This document shows positions 60,377 to 64,000 of a stretch of 64,000 nucleotides of DNA, piece after piece. Both the position numbers and the translations under genes were made by a program. Under the pieces are notes generated by a model, which saw only the letters and a program-made list of their open reading frames with translations, was not told where the DNA came from and made no database searches. How positions within the stretch are numbered: position 1 is the first letter of the stretch; every line of letters starts with the position of its first letter. Source of the stretch: Diadema setosum (Eukaryota > Echinodermata > Echinoidea > Diadematoida > Diadematidae); NCBI RefSeq assembly GCF_964275005.1, contig NC_092704.1, positions 12,434,871 to 12,498,870 on the forward strand. The letters are read 5' to 3'.

Positions 60377-60746
60377 AGGCATTTTTATCATTGTTTTGCA
60401 GATGAAACAAAAACCCATCTTTAGTGCTTGAAAAATAGATAGGAAATGTAAGTTATGGATAGAGACAACCAGTGTGAAAATGTCACATATAATCAGTGTT
60501 AAGTGTTAGATATTCAAAATTTGAACGATAGTTATAATACAATTGTACAATAAACCGTCTTAAGTTATGAACGTATTTTGTGAGAAAAAATAGTGAAATC
60601 TCATAATATCTCAGGCTTTATTGCGAAATTTTGTATACGGTAGGATATCTTATGATAAAACTGACCTACACATACGTGTTCAATGTGATAACTGGAAAAT
60701 GTTTTTAAATCACTGCTCCCAATCGTAAACAGTAGGCACTATACCT
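60377..60746 (-). mobile_element. TTAA-family MITE, copy 4 (inverted)
   Basis: 370 bases, inverse of the copies at 25,656, 29,036 and 34,030 (aaatcactgctccca, ggctttattgcgaaa). TTAA at 60,373-60,376 and 60,747-60,750. Confidence 0.75.
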
Positions 60747-60750
60747 TTAA

Positions 60751-61237
60751 AGTGACTAAAATAAGTCTTCAGTGAAATGGATTGATAAAACAACACAATA
60801 CGGTTCATTATCCTCTGTTTCTAGTAACACCAATGCCGAAACCAATCAAATTGTAGTTGGCGAAACATTAACATTATTACATAAGAGCATAGAGCAAAAT
60901 GCAAAGAAGACATCCCCCCCCCCCCCATGTCTCCGGCTAAATTTTCACTTTTCTGAACTGAAGTTATGGTGTAAATAAGAGATAATAATAATATTAAACA
61001 CTCCCCTCTTTCCCTTTTCTCTATCCTACTTTTGTCTCAATAGAGACCATTAAATGGCCTCTAGTGAGAGATTTTCTCAATTCAGTGTGCTTGATTCTTA
61101 CAGTAACGTGGTAACTGTAACCTGACAGTTTGTACATGTGCTGCAGTTTACAAAGCAAAGTGAGAAGTAGAAGGATGTTTCGCGATGTTTCGGTAAGATT
61201 TATGTTGTTTAGTTGTGTTTGCTTGACACTTTCTAAC
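60751..61237. other. Intergenic, no gene seen
   Basis: A poly-C tract near 60,915. Nothing else recognised. Confidence 0.6.
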
Positions 61238-61474
61238 GCCCGAATTCACGAAGGTGGTACAATCTTTGTCCATGGTTTAAACAATCGACAAAGGCCGTAG
61301 TTTTGTATGGGGCGCCAAGTGTCGCAAGGCCTATTTCGTTACGAAATCAGTCATTTTTTGTCGACGTCGACGACATGTTAACAGACTGATTTCGTAACGA
61401 AATAGGCCATGCGACACTCTTTGTCTATTGTGTCAACCTTGGACAAAGATTGTGCCACCTTCGTGAATTCGGGC
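61238..61474. mobile_element. Foldback MITE with perfect 20-base ends
   Basis: 237 bases. gcccgaattcacgaaggtgg is perfectly inverted at the right end, and inner aggcctatttcgttacgaaa pairs with its inverse, so most of the element is one hairpin. CTAA stands close to both ends. Confidence 0.8.
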
Positions 61475-61574
61475 CTAAGTGTCGATTTAACCACATTCAG
61501 CATCTAATTGTCTTTTAAATGGTTTCATGCACATGCGTATTTTCAATGTACATTAATGAACTAAAGAGTATGAT

Positions 61575-61726
61575 CAGGGGCCCGTTTCATAAACTTGTTA
61601 TCAGTGACAACTGCCACATTTCTATGACAAATTTGCTCTCAGCCAATCAGATGCAAGGATTTCCGTAGCTTGTCACATCTATGACAACTTGTCACTGATG
61701 ACAAGTTTTATAAAAACGGGCCCCTG
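61575..61726. mobile_element. Foldback MITE, copy 2 of the ccaatcagatgc family
   Basis: 152 bases. Ends caggggcccgtttcataaac and, inverted, caggggcccgtttttataaa. Shares the core ccaatcagatgcaaggattt with 47,649-47,793. About 110 bases past the GPCR stop, possibly in its 3' UTR. Confidence 0.75.
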
Positions 61727-61838
61727 GTGACGTGACTATCAAGATATAAAGTAGCACAAGTATCATGAAGTGAGTTTAATGTGTTTCCTACGACATGTTG
61801 GACGCAAGTTGCTCAGCCAAACTATTTAAATTATGCAC

Positions 61839-62900
61839 TCAGCCACTGGCGCCTCCTTGTCCGGCCAGCGTATCCGGGGGAAACTCATTGCCTTGCACGT
61901 CAATTGTGTTCACGTCCACACTATGAACTCTGTTCCTCTTCCCGCGCAAGATGAGATCGCGCAGGGCGTGCCGGAAATGGGAATTTCTGGCCGCATAGAT
62001 GAAGGGGTTAATGCACGAGTTAGCGAAGGCAAGGACTACAAGGGCCTGGTAGAGTGGGCTGTTGAGGAAAGACGCCGGCAGGATTCCCATCATGTAGCAA
62101 AAGTAGAGGATCTGGTCCGGCAGCCAGCAAATGATGAACGTGATGATCACGATGAAAAACATCTCGATGACACGCCTGCGCGCTTGGAGCAGGGAGAGTG
62201 CGGGGCGGTTGGCTTCTTTGCGGTCCGACGAGAGTGATCCGGCTTGCCTCCGCAAAGTCCTTATCGTGCGCACTTGAGTGAAAAGCATGATCGCCATTGG
62301 TAGGATGAATTCCACCAGGAAGAAGCTCAAACCAATGAACCTCTGGAAAGCAATAGTTGGGTATTGCACGATGCACTCGTGTCCCTCTGGCTCGGGGTAT
62401 GATATATAAAGGCTTTGTGTATTTATCACTATCGCCCCAACCCAGCACGACATCAATAGATATCGCGACCGTTTGTTTGAGAATATCGACCTGTAGTGGA
62501 CGGCGTAGACGACGGCGACGTAGCGCTCGCAGGCAATTAGCGTCAGCGTGAACACCGATGCGATGATCGACGACCACATCGTGAACCAGGAAAATATAAT
62601 CCTGCAGTACAGCTCTCCGCCGATGGTATTCGGCACCGTCGTCGCCACCGGGTAGGGGAACTGGTGGATGGAAGTTATGAGGTCGGCCACGGCGAGGCCG
62701 ACGATGAAGACGTTGGTGCAGCTCTTCATTCGTTTCCGATTCACGTAGACGCAGATGACGAGTAGGTTGCCGAGCACGCCAAGGATAGCGAGGATGAGCT
62801 GGATGATCGTCCTCCAGGTCCACTCCAACGGTGCGACCACCCAGTCGATGTCGGCATCGTTGTCGGCGTAGTGAAAGCTGTCATTCGTCACGTTTTCCAT
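61839..62900 (-). CDS. Class A (rhodopsin-like) GPCR, single coding exon
   Basis: 353 residues, seven membrane spans, acting at the plasma membrane through G proteins. Seen: N-glycosylation sites at Asn3 and Asn6, GNLLV in TM1 (Asn45), LAVADL in TM2 (Asp73), Cys99 and Cys176 for the TM3-ECL2 disulfide, ERY (125-127) in place of DRY, CWLP in TM6 (258-261), NPFIY in TM7 (298-302) and a short helix 8 (SHFRHALRDLI). This layout fits a peptide- or amine-type orphan; many marine deuterostomes have large lineage-specific sets of such receptors. The ligand cannot be told. The ATG is preceded 34 bases upstream by a good acceptor (ttccacctgcag), so a 5' non-coding exon is likely to the right. Length and motifs are complete. 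Confidence 0.93.
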   Translation of the reverse strand: MENVTNDSFHYADNDADIDWVVAPLEWTWRTIIQLILAILGVLGNLLVICVYVNRKRMKSCTNVFIVGLAVADLITSIHQFPYPVATTVPNTIGGELYCRIIFSWFTMWSSIIASVFTLTLIACERYVAVVYAVHYRSIFSNKRSRYLLMSCWVGAIVINTQSLYISYPEPEGHECIVQYPTIAFQRFIGLSFFLVEFILPMAIMLFTQVRTIRTLRRQAGSLSSDRKEANRPALSLLQARRRVIEMFFIVIITFIICWLPDQILYFCYMMGILPASFLNSPLYQALVVLAFANSCINPFIYAARNSHFRHALRDLILRGKRNRVHSVDVNTIDVQGNEFPPDTLAGQGGASG

Positions 62901-62934
62901 GATGAAAATCGCACTCTCTCACAACACATCGGCA
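62901..62934 (-). other. GPCR 5' UTR part with splice acceptor
   Basis: On the minus strand a T-rich tract and cctgcag (AG at 62,936-62,935) precede this stretch. It suggests an intron between a 5' exon and the coding exon. Confidence 0.5.
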
Positions 62935-62940
62935 CTGCAG

Positions 62941-63883
62941 GTGGAAACAAAAAAAAAAAAAAAACGCGGTTATAGACTCTCAGTATGATAATGTTACCAA
63001 TTTGGAAAAACAAATAATTGAAATGCAAGATCCCACATGCTATACCAGTATCTTTAATATTATGTAAATATGACGCTGTGAGAAATAGGGTTGAAAATAA
63101 TGCCAACTGCTTCGAAATGGTGATGAGTCTGCGATTGACCGGATTGAAAAATGTCGTTTAAAATTAAACTGCACCAATGTTTTTTGACGTTCTGAATCAA
63201 CGTTAATGTTACAAAATATTGTGTCAACCTCTCCGGGGAAACGACTACTGTGAATTACGCAATATTCATGGTATTTTGAGGAACACGTCTTTCTCGTGTA
63301 ATCGATATCTTTGAGGTGCTAGTGCTTGCATGCGATAGCTGTGGACTCCATGAAAACTGGCCATGAAGTTCATTCATGTGATCATGTAAGAGATATCCCT
63401 CTCCGTGAAAGGTGTTCACCGGCATGCCCATCTCGTGGTAAATTGAGCCATGTCCTCGTACGTTCTACAAGTACTTAAAACGATCGTGCTTTCGATTTTT
63501 TTTTTTTTTTTTTAAGGGGGGGGGGGACTGACAAGTATCAGTCGGTACCAAGTTCAAGATAGCCAGCAAATCTGGTGCATGATACAAATAAACGAATGAA
63601 CTATAACCGCTCCAGAGAAATCTTCCCCACGCCATGCAGGGTGACATGTGTGACGAAAGCGTGTGTGGTCAGGGCTGACGCAGACAGCGAGCCATGTGCG
63701 TTCAATATGATCAAGACAAATCAATGGCAATATTCTAAACATGACCTACATACTCCGCTAAATGTGGGGATGATATCATACACATGGCCTGTTTCCGAGA
63801 CTCCTAACAATTGCTGCCAATTGGTTCATAATATCCTCATATCTGGCAATGCTCGTGACGATATTTTTTTTTTTTCATATGTG
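62941..63883. other. Upstream of the GPCR exon; no gene seen
   Basis: Likely intron or intergenic. A T-tract and poly-G run lie at about 63,498-63,526. Open frames here have no family features. Confidence 0.5.
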
Positions 63884-64000
63884 TAAAAGACAAATTAAGT
63901 ATTTGATATATTCATTTATATATGACAAAAACCTAAAATGGCATATATAAGGTTTTTATCACATATATATAAATATATCAATAACTTAATTTGTCTTTTA
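63884..64000. mobile_element. Foldback element at the window end
   Basis: taaaagacaaattaagta at the left is inverted at the right end as acttaatttgtctttta; ataaggtttttat and its inverse continue the stem. Almost the whole 117 bases can form one hairpin. Confidence 0.7.

Noticed and set aside
62020-62823. 267-codon open frame on the minus strand, and another of 134 codons on the plus strand, at 61,833-62,237
   Set aside because: Both are shadows of the GPCR coding exon, whose own frame has all seven membrane spans and class A motifs.

Overview
The window looks like nuclear DNA of a marine invertebrate animal. Genes are split into many short exons with GT-AG introns, the DNA is AT-rich, and it is dense with microsatellites and short inverted-repeat (MITE-like) elements. 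The protein families present (integrin alpha with an FG-GAP propeller, cytosolic sulfotransferase, rhodopsin-type GPCR, Ig-domain membrane protein) fit a metazoan. A deuterostome such as an echinoderm is my best guess, but the sequence alone does not prove it.

Region 1 (about 1-20,330, + strand) is the 3' two thirds of an integrin alpha gene. Twenty exons with consistent splice phases run from the middle of the beta-propeller (387) to a GFFKR tail and stop at 17,979, followed by a candidate 3' UTR with AATAAA signals near 20,290-20,320. Region 2 (20,330-31,325) holds no gene I can support, only repeats. Region 3 (31,326-32,516, + strand) is an intronless-looking type I membrane protein with one clear V-type Ig domain. 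Region 4 (32,517-42,350) is again repeats: a minisatellite, TTAA-flanked elements and a long-inverted-repeat element.

Region 5 (about 42,370-55,900, + strand) is a cytosolic sulfotransferase gene. It has a possible TATA box and non-coding first exon near 42,370-42,540, then five coding exons from 44,981 to 50,070. The terminal exon is then present three times in tandem, inside near-identical units of 1.6-1.9 kb. Copies 2 and 3 encode the standard C-terminus. Copy 1 is shifted in frame and loses part of the dimer motif. This is the most striking structure in the window. Region 6 (55,900-61,730) is repeat-rich, including an element built of tandem hairpin units. Region 7 (61,839-62,934, - strand) is a single-coding-exon class A GPCR with a likely splice acceptor just before its start codon. 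The window ends in a foldback element (63,884-64,000).

The genes do not form an operon or an obvious pathway. The three membrane proteins (adhesion receptor, Ig receptor, GPCR) and the sulfotransferase appear to be independent neighbours.
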